Part shown: one piece after another, positions 20,801-29,615 of the stretch
Layout: each line of letters starts with the position of its first letter
Numbering within the stretch: position 1 is the first letter of the stretch
NCBI GenBank assembly: GCA_036768485.1
Contig: JAVLUZ010000145.1
Location: 1,560,785-1,624,784, forward strand
Source of the DNA: Mermis nigrescens
Lineage: Eukaryota; Nematoda; Enoplea; Mermithida; Mermithidae
Reading direction: 5' to 3'
DNA length: 64,000 nt
Notes under the pieces: generated by a model
Seen by the model: the letters and a program-made list of their open reading frames with translations, nothing else
Database searches by the model: none
What the model was told of the DNA's origin: nothing
Translations under genes and position numbers: made by a program

Positions 20801-22258
20801 ACATTCCAGGATTCAACGCAACAATTGCTTTGGCCATTTCCAAATCGATTTTGCCACTTTTCGCGTAGTGTTCAGACGAAGTTTGATTACAATGCAAATA
20901 ACGACAAGTAGGCCTCATGCATCCTACAGTAATTAAGAATGTTTTGCGTTGAATCATTAGAAAGTAAGCAATTTCGTTTTTGTGTATCGGTAAACTATTA
21001 TTTCAACACAACGTCTCAATTAATTACACGGTTTTATGTGTCTAAGCCGACGATAGATGCAAAATAAGTCACAAAATTTAGTCAAAAAGCTGCATTGCAA
21101 AACAAAAAGATTGATTCCTATTCAACACAGGAAAAATTTTTTTCCTAAATGAAACTAGTCGCATCACAATAACTAAGAGTCCCTCACTTATGTAATAAGT
21201 TCCTAAAATCGGTTAATTTCACATCTATCATCAAAAGTTACAAGAAATCCAACTTTTTGTACAAAAAAACAGCGAAAGAAAATATCCTAAAATCTCCTAT
21301 ATTCAATTGCAATAGCCGCTGAACTAGTCTTTCTTCAATTTAGCATTGGAAAATCGGCCAAAGACTGCCTATACTTTTTACAAAGTTGTGTAAAGACGGC
21401 TCCAAAAATCTTTATGCGAGCCTTAAAATCTTTGTCCCGTACGAAAAAAAACGGTTTTTTCTTGGTCCGTACCTTGTTGGTTCTCTACATTAAGTTTCAA
21501 GAAAGCCTGGAATATGAAGGCGAGAAAGTTCTTTTATTTAAGACCATTTGGCTTGGAACGACCCTCTACGGATGCAAATACATTACATTAAAAGGGTTTC
21601 GGTCACCTCTCCAGAATTCGCGATTTTTCAAGAAAAATCGTAAAAAGGTGTCGTTTGTTTGTTTAAGAAAGTCAATTTTTTTGCTCTTCCAGCCATATAC
21701 TCATTTTTTCGCTATATTTTTTTCAAGTTGCTATTTTACCAATATTTTTTCGAATTTTGTTTTTACGCTCAAGAGAGCATCGTCAAAAACGCCGAAAATG
21801 AAGTTTTTGACGCTAATCCCTCGTTTTTTAGCCTAAAAATGCATTTTAAAATTTAACCCTCCCTCAATATTCCCGTGCTGTGCATTTCTAAACATGCACC
21901 TCTAAAAAACTTACAAAATTACGGCAAATACAAAGTAAAAATAGAAACAGAATTTCAGAAAACCCATACATTGAATTTATGATACATATGCAGGTTTCCA
22001 TATCACCTTAGTTTATGGAATAAGCTTAATTATGCAAACATTACCTTCGCTACTTGTTTGATATTCATAGCAAAAGTGGTATTCAGCCTGCTGAGCTGAC
22101 TTATCGCCGCTGCTAAACTTCTTGTCATACGAGCGTAGTTCTTCATCTGGCGGATGATAAAATTTGCAACGTGACCGGTTGCATATCTTATTCAAGAAAT
22201 CGCGGCAGACGTCATTACGCTGCGACTTCTGCGGCGAACCGCGATCTGGACTGCTCAT
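14084..22258 (-). CDS. ZC3H10: ZC3H10-type protein with three CCCH zinc fingers, five coding exons
   Basis: Five exons (22258-22045, 20923-20796, 19946-19732, 16873-16679, 14330-14084) join in phase (1, 0, 2, 2) to a 332-residue protein. Three CCCH fingers are visible: C18-C26-C31-H35, C63-C73-C78-H82 (split between exons 1 and 2) and C130-C138-C144-H148. A leucine-rich coiled coil at about 253-293, starting LLAENAELQ, follows, as in vertebrate ZC3H10, where three fingers precede a coiled coil of the same pattern. The human protein is longer (about 434 residues), mainly by a proline/alanine-rich tail absent here. CCCH fingers of this kind bind RNA; the target here is unknown. The ATG lies three bases after a possible acceptor (TTCCAG), so a 5' UTR exon probably lies upstream. 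A variant poly(A) signal ATTAAA is at 13917-13922. Identity is strong; exact ends are less sure. Confidence 0.88.
14335..15240. repeat. ~50-bp minisatellite next to the zc3h10 exon 5 acceptor
   Basis: The motif CGGCTTGTAAAA repeats at 14373, 14511, 14601, 14639, 14688, 14738, 14787 and, more diverged, to about 15088, mostly 48-53 bp apart. GTGTAAACAACAGTCTTGTT lies between. On the minus strand each unit reads GCACTTTACNTTTTACAAGC then CGATTTT, which closely resembles the real acceptor GCACTTTATATTTCACAGGT then CGATTTT. Confidence 0.85.
15241..15410. other. Intron sequence, nothing recognised
   Basis: AT-rich zc3h10 intron DNA between the minisatellite and a B element. Confidence 0.3.
15415..15785 (+). 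mobile_element. Family B element in zc3h10 intron
   Basis: The body matches other B copies (GTGTTTTTTAAAGCGTTT; GCCCAAAAAAGGCACTTT) and ends in AATTCTAATGCTGTGCATGT. Confidence 0.65.
15786..16204. other. Very AT-rich intron stretch
   Basis: Long A/T runs with short repeats such as AATTATAATT. No element boundary or gene is supported. Confidence 0.35.
16205..16400 (+). mobile_element. Family B fragment
   Basis: Starts GACATGATCTGGAAGGG and carries the B left half (CCCCCAGAATTCGCGATT), then breaks off where a family C element begins. Confidence 0.55.
16381..16577. mobile_element. Family C MITE
   Basis: Bounded by CATGTAACACG and CCGTTACATGTATG. The body has GGGGATCCCCCACC and TTTTTGGCCAAAAATTGGC. 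Similar bodies occur at 17935, 30770, 44165, 49070 and 59090. No target duplication was assigned. Confidence 0.5.
16679..16873 (-). CDS. ZC3H10: zc3h10 coding exon 4
   Basis: This exon encodes a low-complexity Y/S/P/N/Q-rich linker (KYGSYDYGPSGMQSPYNP). The acceptor is GTTTCAG|TGATGCC and the donor CTCAA|GTGAGT, both phase 2. It links the fingers to the coiled coil. Confidence 0.8.
16942..17126. repeat. 185-bp palindrome in zc3h10 intron 3
   Basis: Arms of about 70 bp (16942-17010 and 17056-17126; core CGCTCTAATATGCTT and GATGATAGAGCTTGTTA) are about 90% complementary around a ~45-bp centre. It directly abuts a family D element. Confidence 0.75.
17132..17715 (+). mobile_element. Family D element (hAT-like ends)
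   Basis: Starts CAGGCCCGTATCCAGG and ends CCCCTAAATACGGCCCTA. It contains two GCGCGAAGCRCYG palindromes. Flanking duplication is diverged. A second copy of the same body, inverted, lies at 30970-31514. Confidence 0.7.
17832..17897. repeat. (TAA)n microsatellite
   Basis: About 60 bp of nearly pure AAT units with one CAT interruption, in zc3h10 intron 3. Confidence 0.9.
17935..18180. mobile_element. Family C MITE
   Basis: Starts GATTAGATAGGACCATACG, carries GGTTGTCCCCTCATCC and TTTTTTGGCCGTTCTTAGGT, and ends GAACCGTTACATCACAG. Confidence 0.5.
18185..18880 (+). mobile_element. Two adjacent family B copies in opposite order
   Basis: The first (18185-18525) runs from TATATATGTAATTCGAAAGG through the reverse B body. 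The second (about 18512-18880) starts TGGACAGCATGGGAATCC and runs to CGCGAATTCTGGAGAG. Both have the GATAGAGCAT/ATGCTCTATC motif. Confidence 0.6.
19177..19662 (+). mobile_element. Family A MITE split by another A
   Basis: The ends are CGCACCTGGGC and GCCCACCTATG, with duplication CATATAAT/GATATAAT (7 of 8). It is interrupted at 19213-19466, about 30 bp inside its left end. It lies in zc3h10 intron 3, close to exon 3. Confidence 0.82.
19213..19466 (+). mobile_element. Inner family A MITE
   Basis: The ends are CACACCTGGGC and GCCCGCATG, with exact duplication ATATGCAC (19205-19212 and 19467-19474). Confidence 0.87.
19732..19946 (-). CDS. ZC3H10: zc3h10 coding exon 3
   Basis: This exon encodes finger 3 (PLCKEFLNNKCRRGDSCRFW, then H) and a glutamine-rich stretch. 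The acceptor is ATTTAG|CCATTA; a second in-phase acceptor (CTGAG|GTC) would shorten it by 27 nt. The donor is GAA|GTGAGA, phase 2. Confidence 0.87.
20391..20650. mobile_element. Short family D derivative
   Basis: Starts TCAGGCCCGTCCCGTATCCA and ends ACATACGGGCC, in the intron between zc3h10 exons 2 and 3. The internal body is unlike the longer D copies. Confidence 0.5.
20796..20923 (-). CDS. ZC3H10: zc3h10 coding exon 2
   Basis: This 128-nt exon completes finger 2 (GCMRPTCRYLH) and continues with a lysine-containing helix ending GMSE. The acceptor is CTGTAG|GATGC and the donor GAG|GTGATT. It is phase 1 in and 0 out, exactly what exons 1 and 3 require. The open frame is too short to stand out without that homology. 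Confidence 0.85.
20930..21600. other. zc3h10 intron 1, nothing recognised
   Basis: Moderately AT-rich unique-looking sequence. Only a scrap resembling family H (TTTATGCGAGCCTTAAAATC) is visible near 21410. Confidence 0.35.
21601..21895 (-). mobile_element. Family B element in zc3h10 intron 1
   Basis: Carries CCAGAATTCGCGATTTTTC at one end and AATATTCCCGTGCTGTGCAT at the other, with the AGAGAGCATCGTCAAAAACG core. Confidence 0.6.
22045..22258 (-). CDS. ZC3H10: zc3h10 coding exon 1
   Basis: This exon encodes residues 1-71, with finger 1 (CRDFLNKICNRSRCKFYH) and the first cysteine of finger 2 (HFCYEYQ). The donor is GAAG|GTAATG, phase 1. Confidence 0.88.
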
Positions 22259-22733
22259 ATTCTGGAAAATTTTGCAGGAAATATAGGGAAGACCGAATTA
22301 GAACAGGCAAGGAGTACGCACACTAGCCCGACACGATTCTTCTGTAAGGGTTAGCCATCTCTGAAGCTTCTGGAGCAATATACGGTATAAGGTTACTTGA
22401 GATATCCCCCCAAAAAAGTTCGCTTTCGGGCTAACGAGTATGTAAGTGTGCAAACAGTAATTTTATGACCTTTATATTGATGCATCCATCCTCTAGGATT
22501 AATGAACAAAAACTTTTTTTGAAATTTTATTAATTAGTACCTACCTAGTAGATGATATAAACATGGTCCAAAATGTGACCTATTGGCACTAGGCATCGAA
22601 AACCTTATAGTCTCAAGAAAACGACTCGTTAAATCTAAATTGCACAGAATAAAAGAAGGTATGTCGAAAAGCATGCAAGTGCGAGATTTGCGGAAGACTT
22701 TTCACTGCATCCCGCGTAATATTAAGTAGGGGG
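22259..22733. other. 5' region of zc3h10, nothing recognised
   Basis: Presumed promoter or first-intron DNA of zc3h10. No TATA box or motif cluster could be supported. Confidence 0.35.
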
Positions 22734-24205
22734 CACATGCCCCCGAAATTTTTCAGATATACTGTTGATTTTTCTGTTGCAATAACGCGTGTCCAGATAA
22801 CTGAGATTCAAAAAGGCAAAAACGTCCAAATTTTCCGGCGCTTCGCGCCGAGTCATTATTATTTATTGTTATATAGATCCAATGAATTTAAAAGCTTGAA
22901 TCAGCTAAAATAATCCAGCACTTCACATCGCTTTAGTGATTTAATGCACTAGGTATTTGTTCGTTGAATGAAACTGCGCATACTTCATAATAGTAAAAGT
23001 GCGAAAATGATTGTGTACCAGTTTGTCTATTCTTGTCTTTTGTGTACCAATTTGTCTATTCTTTGCCTTGTTTATCTTGGTTTACAAAAACACATAGTCC
23101 TATTTTAAATGAAAAGAATGGCCAAATTTTCTTATGTTTCTGCGCATTTCCAGGCCACAAATGGGCCTGAAAACGGTAAGAACAAAATTTTTATTGATAC
23201 ATTTTTCTATATCTTATTGGCAGTGATTCGAAACCGAGATTTGGCCGATTTTGCGAAAATTTTAACGTTACTATTTTACATTAAATGCTTTTTTTATCAA
23301 ATTTACTGGGACTCTGTCCCGCAGGCACGTAGATGGCCCTCCTATTTTGGGAGGACCAACACCAATTTTGGGGGGCCTAAGCCAGAAATAGCACAAAATA
23401 ATGTGTGAAAAAACCTATTTTTCCGTTTTTTTCTGAATTTGGGGGGTCCGGACCCCTTTCCCCCACAGCTACGTGCCTGCTGCCCCGGACCCCGCTGGGA
23501 ACGCTTGAGCGCACCACCTTACCCCCGCAGCCGTAAAATCTCGTTGTACATGTGCAACGAGATTTAAGGGAGAACGAGCCAGGTAAAAGGGTTAGGAATT
23601 TCTAAAAATTTCCAGCGTTTCGCGCCGGCATTAATTTGTCTGCTTTGTATGATTTAAGCGGTATAAATTAAGTGCAAAAATGTCAAAATTTTCCGGCGCA
23701 TAGCGTCGCCAGTTACCCTTCTCTTTTTGTAAAGCTCCAGCATCGCGCTTAAAAGCCTGAATCACTCAAAATATCGTCAGACAAACTTAGTAATTCGCAT
23801 TTTCTTGTTAGAAGCTTGAACTGTCAAAATTGTTTTGTACAAATTTGATAATTTTCTGCTCTGTCAGACTATTAGTATTCACAGAGCTACAAAATGTTGA
23901 GGGCGGCAAAAAATGAGTAAATTTCTTGGCATTTTGCGCCACTTATGATTTCCGAACTGTTTGTCAATAGAAAGGCCGTAAATTGTACATGAAAACGGTA
24001 GGAATTCCAAAAATTTTCGGCACTTCGCGCCGCTTTACACTTTTCGTATTTTTGATCGTCAGAAATCGATAAATTAGCTAGGCTACACTACTAAAGGGCG
24101 AAAAACTCAGTTTTACTATGCATACGTTACAGGCATTCATTGCAAAAGTAGTCTTTAAAAATGTTTGTTTACGCCCCCCGAACCAAAATCCTGGCTACGC
24201 CTCTG
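22734..24205 (+). mobile_element. Family F element, copy 1
   Basis: Begins GGGGGCACATGCCCCCGAAA and ends ATCCTGGCTACGCCTCTG, a typical hAT-style GGCGTAGCCA terminus. It is homologous over more than 1 kb to the reverse complement of 49.7-54.2 kb, and is the empty-site reference for an insertion there. Contains several GGCGCTTCGCGCC palindromes. No transposase frame. Confidence 0.72.
23322..23479. mobile_element. 158-bp MITE nested in F copy 1
   Basis: Perfect inverted ends CAGGCACGTAG/CTACGTGCCTG with duplication CTGTCCCG/CTGCCCCG (7 of 8). The other F copy lacks it near 49875 (reverse complement reads GGGACGCTGCCCCTGG). Confidence 0.85.
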
Positions 24206-25010
24206 TTTTTAATACATTTTATAAACAATTAGGTAAAAATTAAAAGCGAGTCCTTTTCCTGACTTTCGACGCAATACTGTATATAGACGTTTTTCCGAGG
24301 TCGGCTATCCAACTCCCAAAACAGGCACAACAAAATTCAAATTTCGAAGCTCTGCTCAACAAGGGCAAGTTTTAAATCCGATGTAACTTTACTTAACTAC
24401 GCTCCTAGGTGTTCAAAATCATATACGGGAACGGGTGACACCATTCGATTTAAAAACCCGTACATTACGAGCTCGGAATCGGCCCAATAGCCTGCAGTCG
24501 TAAATTAATCAACAATTGTGACCTAGGAAATGTATACATCGTAAGGAAACTATTTTAAGGAAAAAACTTCGCAACTGACTAACCGTTGAAAATTCAGGAT
24601 ACAATTTTTTATTAGGTTCCATTTCAAATGGCCCTTCCCGAAAAATCATTTACGATTGGAAACATGTACAAATTGGTCTAAAACCAGCAAATCAGAATGA
24701 GGAAAGCGAACTCGCAGCAACCTATTTTCTCGACAGCTAGAGTGAACAGATTATCTAGAGAATAGGCAACAGATTATCGTTTAGAACAAATCGAAAACTT
24801 TTTTGGGAAAAACAAAGTGAAACGAAGGCAAAAACGGTTGAAAATCAAAAATTTCCGGCAAAAAAGGTAGAAATTGACTAGAAACTGAGTTTAGTTCTCT
24901 CGCTATTTTTGGCGCAATTTTAACACAGCAAAGCTTCGAAATGACCCCCAGGCGGACCATCCTGGGCATCTATGTATAGTCAGAATTCGGCTGATTATTA
25001 CTGATGGTTT
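24206..25010. other. Intergenic, nothing recognised
   Basis: No gene or clear repeat between F copy 1 and the next A MITE. Confidence 0.35.
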
Positions 25011-25014
25011 CCTC

Positions 25015-25226
25015 CACACCTGGGCGTAAGGGTTTGGAGGATATGCACCCCCACCGCGAAACCAAAATACCCCCCAGAATTCAATTTTTGAAAAAAATTG
25101 TTTTCCACATGCTCGATAAGAAACGTTGAAAAATTGTTTTTTCGCCATACCACCATTCTAAAAGGCCATTTTTTGACCTTTGAAAAATCCTGCACCTCCC
25201 CAGACTTTCGGTGCCGCCCATCTATG
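25015..25226 (+). mobile_element. Family A MITE
   Basis: The ends are CACACCTGGGC and GCCCATCTATG, with duplication GTTTCCTC/GTTCCCTC (7 of 8). Confidence 0.83.
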
Positions 25227-25229
25227 GTT

Positions 25230-26713
25230 CCCTCTATGTATGTACAACGTAAAAGAGAAAAAACTTATAGTAAACGAAGCGAAATAGGTTTGCGATTAGT
25301 AGAATGAAAATTAATGTAGGTCGTCTTAAATAAATACGGCCGACATTTGAAGCAATGTGTCATCAAAATCGTTTATTCCAAAACCGTATTCGAAAAATAC
25401 ATAAAAATCAATATCGTAAAGCGACGAATACGATAAATAGATTCAAGAATAGACTCCAATAATTATATTATCGCCAGATGTTTTATCCGGCCGCAACTGG
25501 CCTTCTATATGTCGCGATAACTAAACCCAAACGTCCCTGCATAGCACAATCAACAATAATTAATATCGAATGCGAGCGAACGCATAAACTAATCTTAGCA
25601 CAGTATGCAAGCGCGCAAAAAATTTAAACAATTAGTTTAGTTGTAATTAGCAGATTTTGTTAACTATAGTGTTAACTGGGTACTCAAGTTTAAAAACTCG
25701 AACAAACGCGGAGCCGATAAAAATTGAAATTCAATTTCGACACAGTTCGTGCACTTTCTTAGATATTATTTTAGAAAGAATGCGGTATATGTGTACACAT
25801 GGGCGTACGGGGTCTCGACCCCCCGAGAGACCTCCCGACCCCACATGATTAAATTTTCAAAATTTATTTCTTTTTTCGCGATTTTTTGATGGCGACAAGC
25901 TTGATGAAAAATGTCGAATACGGTATATTTGCCTTTACTATACATTTATTGGCACTTTTTTGACATTTTTAATGTTCCGTCATTAATACACATGCACCAA
26001 AAACGTTTTTTCAATGTTGATGAAAACAGGGCTATCCAAAGGAATAAATATTTTTGGGGCAAATTACGAAATATTGCACCAAAAACTCAATTCTGGATCT
26101 GGGAACAGGGGGACAAAAATGGAGTTTTTGGGCCCAAGCAAGCTTAAAAACTGATATAAGCGCAAAAATAGCATTAGAACTACTAGGTACGTTATCACAA
26201 ATTTTCTGGTCAATTTGAAGCACTTTTGAAGAAAATTTTAAATTTTCGCCCGTTCCTGGCGTTCATTTCGCCTTATTTACCCCACAAAATCTTTCATTTT
26301 CATTGTGGGGGTCTAGACCCCCAAACGCCCCACGTGCATATCTGGTTCAGACTAGCCATGCACGTGGGGGAACCTGACCCCCCAGAATGGAAAAAATGGA
26401 AAACCCTGTGGGGAAAATGAGGCAAAATTGAGGCCAAAATAGGATTTAAAATTGGAAAACTTTCTTTCAGATTGCTTCAGATTGACCAGAAGTTTCAGAG
26501 TGCTTCAGATTGATCATTTTGGCCCAAAAAAGCTCAATTTTAGACCCCTTCCCCAGATCGTCCATGCTGTGCAACTATGGTCCATACCCCCAGCCAGGTT
26601 CATGCGTAACCGCAAACAAGAGTAGTCCTTTGCAAAACTTAAAGCTCCGAAATTGATTAGCGCATTAAATTGTTCAAAATTGACATTATACCATCGACCG
26701 TGATTATAAATAT
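25230..26713. other. Intergenic debris
   Basis: A diverged A-like end (ACACATGGGCGTACGGGG near 25797) and a G/C-rich inverted motif at 26305-26390 (GGGGGTCTAGACCCCC; CCCCACGTGCAT against ATGCACGTGGGG) are visible. No gene was found. Confidence 0.4.
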
Positions 26714-27076
26714 TCATTTTAAATTTTGCCAGTAATATTTGATTCGCTCAATATAAATCGGATAATTGTCCAATAAGTCGCGTCCGTGAATTATCGTCCA
26801 ATCTAAACAATGCGCCGACAATTGGCCGATAATTTTGGCCAACGCTAAGACGACGTTTAAGGTTAGCTCCGCCCAGGCTTTCAAAAATTGCCAAGCCCAC
26901 TTCGACCATTCATTAATTAGTTTCGACAAGCGAAACCATGTCGGTTTGGATTGATCGCGTATCTGAGCGATTTTTTCAATCAGCCATTTTCGTCTCGCTT
27001 CGAAATCAAATTCTTCTACTTGATGCCAAATCTGATTGGTCAATTGGATAGCGTTACGCTTGGTCGATAACCACGC
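26714..27076 (-). CDS. Orphan tryptophan-rich exon, possible alternative lrrc59 C-terminus
   Basis: This is an open segment with clearly higher GC than its flanks, ending in TGA. It encodes up to 120 residues, with basic amphipathic helices and nine or ten tryptophans (motifs WFRLSKLINEWSKWAWQFL, ELTLNVVLALAKIIGQ, DNYPIYIERIKYYW). No ATG begins it, so it should be an internal or last exon. An acceptor after a T-rich tract (TTTAAAAG) gives phase 0. A weaker acceptor at 27015 (AAGTAG) gives phase 1 and would fit the alternative donor of lrrc59 exon 6, making a 404-residue isoform. I do not recognise a family for it. It could equally belong to a separate gene with exons I have not found. Confidence 0.5.
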   Translation of the reverse strand, partial: AWLSTKRNAIQLTNQIWHQVEEFDFEARRKWLIEKIAQIRDQSKPTWFRLSKLINEWSKWAWQFLKAWAELTLNVVLALAKIIGQLSAHCLDWTIIHGRDLLDNYPIYIERIKYYWQNLK

Positions 27077-27174
27077 CTTTTAAATACGTACAATATAAAA
27101 TTTGAACAATTAACATTCCTTAAAGGACTCTTAAGGATTGAGTTACCTATGTTATAACACAGGACGACATCGTA

Positions 27175-27450
27175 CATGATCTGGGGGGTTTCACCCCCAG
27201 CAATTTCCTGAAAATTCGTAGAAAAGGTGCTTGTTTAAGCGCTTTTAGCTATCTATTTGCTCAAAAGTGTCAAATTCGCGGCGTTTCGCGCCATATACTC
27301 ATGTTTTGACTGAATTTTCTTATATTCATACTTTTTTGAAATATTTTAGAGTATCGTCAGAGACGTCGAAAAACGTTGCTTTTATCATTGATTTTTGGGC
27401 CCAAAAAGGCACTGTAAAATTTCACCCTATCCAGAATTCCCATACTGTGC
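27175..27450 (-). mobile_element. Family B element
   Basis: Starts TACATGATCTGGGGGGTTTC and ends CAGAATTCCCATACTGTGCA, with a GGCGTTTCGCGCC palindrome in the middle. Confidence 0.65.
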
Positions 27451-27668
27451 ATATCTTTAAATTATCATATTTTCGCGCGATAATGCAAAGCATACAACGA
27501 CCACCTGTTCCATATAACATAGGCACTAAATCCTTGTGAGACCTTTAACCAATGTAAGTTGTTCAAATTTTGTGGCGCGTTTCGCACATTTGATATTTGC
27601 ATTTAATACATATTTATTTTTCGTTTATTTTATGTTTATTTATTTTGATATTATTTTAATGTCTATCA

Positions 27669-28053
27669 ACCATACGTGTACAGCATGGGGATTCTAGGGG
27701 ACGAGGGGATAGGGTTAAATTATAAAGTGCCTTTTTTTAGTCCAAAAATGGTATATAGATACGCGTCAAAAACAGTTTTTCAGCGTTTCTGACGATGCTC
27801 TATCTCTCAAGAGCATAAAAACATATAAAATTAAAAAAAAACAAAAAACTGAACAAATTGAACAAATAGATAACTAAAAACGCTTAGAAAAGCATATTTT
27901 CTAAAAATCTTTAAAAAATTTCTGGCAACTTTTAGATAATCGCCAATTCTGGGAGACGGGGTTAAAAACTTTTTGCTGATGAAGGGGAGGGTGGAAATTT
28001 TTCCGAGAAAGGAGGGAGTGAAAATCCACCAATCCCCAGATCATGAATGCTCT
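27669..28053 (+). mobile_element. Family B element
   Basis: The ends are CATACGTGTACAGCATGG and CCCCAGATCATGAATG. The flanks CTATCAAC and CTCTCAAT agree at 6 of 8, a possible duplication. Confidence 0.65.
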
Positions 28054-28244
28054 CAATTTATTTATTTGTATATAACAATGTATTTGGCAACAAATTACGG
28101 CCTCTGAAGCGTTACTTTTTTACTTTTTCGGAGAAAAACATAACGAAATAGCATGAAAGAGCAAATCCACGAATTCGGAGAGCCAAAAGACCATAATTCT
28201 CAGAAGTCGATTAATTACTTCCCGTAAATGCATACTTGAGGCCA

Positions 28245-28680
28245 ATGTTTTCTGTACAAGGTCCCTTTGTACATGTACAAAGATGGTCACCAAAAGTCTT
28301 TGTACATTTTATACATGCAAATTTTTGTGTACTAAAATATGGTACAGTAGCACTGTTAGTACGGGTAAACAGAATTTTTCTACCTTAGGTAGCGTATTTT
28401 AGCTAATTTCCGGGTTTCTGACGAGAAAAAATACTAAAAATTGTCCAAAAACTGCGCGAGGCGCTGAAAAATTTGGCAATTTTCCTATCTAAATGCAATT
28501 TCTGCCATTATAAAGATGAATAGAACACACGATTACTCATTTCGGCGCGAAGTTTTAGGTATTTAAGACTTTTACATTTTCTGCCTTTCCAAAAATCTTT
28601 GTAAATGTATGAAGACGGTCCCGAAAAGTCTTTGAACATCGGGAAAAATCTTTGCCGAATACAAAAAAACCATGTTACAG
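28245..28680 (-). mobile_element. Family H element
   Basis: One end is AATGTTTTCTGTACAAGG and the other GAATACAAAAAAACCATG, with the CTGTACCATATTTTAGTACA core and two degenerate GCGCGAAG palindromes. Confidence 0.65.
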
Positions 28681-28699
28681 ACAGGCAATATGTATTAAT

Positions 28700-29244
28700 A
28701 TGTATGTACTCAGCAGGAATACCTGATATACATATACATATAATATAGAGAGGTCTGCTTACTTAGACCATGCCCTTAACCAACAGTATTTCGGGCATCG
28801 CGATACACTGAGATGGCGGGGAGACGAAATTTAAATAAATAAATATAAGAATTAAATTATTTAATATTGAATTGTTTGAAACTAAATTATTCCAATCTTA
28901 ACAAATTCGACACCAGTAAGCTTCTTCGAGCTTGATAATCCGTCAAGTAACCCAACTAACAACTTTTTAATACTAGAAGCATAGCACACCATACTTGCAC
29001 ATAGGGAGGGGTGATAGGGGGTATTACCACACATAAGCATGGGGTTTGGTGGTTTACGCTCTCAGAATCTGAAACCCCCAAATTCGATACCCTTAACATT
29101 GAATTTTTAATGCTATTTTTGGAAATTCACCCCATCTGACTTCCCCACAATTTGGCTGCTGCCCACGAATGAGTTTTACCCCTAAAGCTGAAGGACCTAA
29201 ACGTTTGATACAGTCCAGCGATTTAAACCCCCAAATCAATGTAT
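28700..29244. other. 3' flank of lrrc59
   Basis: Contains a partial family J end near 29000 (CACATAGGGAGGGGTGATAG). No exon was found. Confidence 0.35.
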
Positions 29245-29254
29245 TTTATTTATT
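29245..29254 (-). terminator. Poly(A) signal pair of lrrc59
   Basis: AATAAATAAA lies on the minus strand about 110 nt after the exon 6 stop. This supports exon 6 as a genuine last exon. Confidence 0.6.
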
Positions 29255-29364
29255 TTGACATAATATGCCTAAAAGAACGCTTACCAACTCAAAATTTTAG
29301 ATTAATCTCTTCCTGACCATAAATTCTTGATATTGCCCTTCCTGGCCACCTTGACTATGAGCAT

Positions 29365-29615
29365 TTACGTAGAACCCTTACTTTGATAGTTCCACGTTAT
29401 CCTCAACTGGCCCTTTTTCGTCAAATATCTGACGTCATCGCACAAAGATTTAAGGTCAAACTCTGATTGGTCTTTATTAGCGGCTTTTTGACTACTTTTG
29501 GCTGACAAAGATGGCTGAGATGAGCATTGAGCCAAGAGGAATATGGACAAGGCACCGGATAATAACAGGAAACTGGCAGCGGCGATGAGAACAAATTTGC
29601 ATATCCGTCTTGAAA
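29365..29615 (-). CDS. LRRC59: lrrc59 coding exon 6: membrane segment and stop
   Basis: This exon encodes the hydrophobic segment [20 protein letters not shown] and a short tail with [10 protein letters not shown], ending at TAA. The acceptor is TTTTAAG|TTTCAAG; a downstream AG would break the frame. A good donor (CAAA|GTAAGG) at 29382 lies 17 nt before the stop and could create a longer isoform. Confidence 0.82.
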
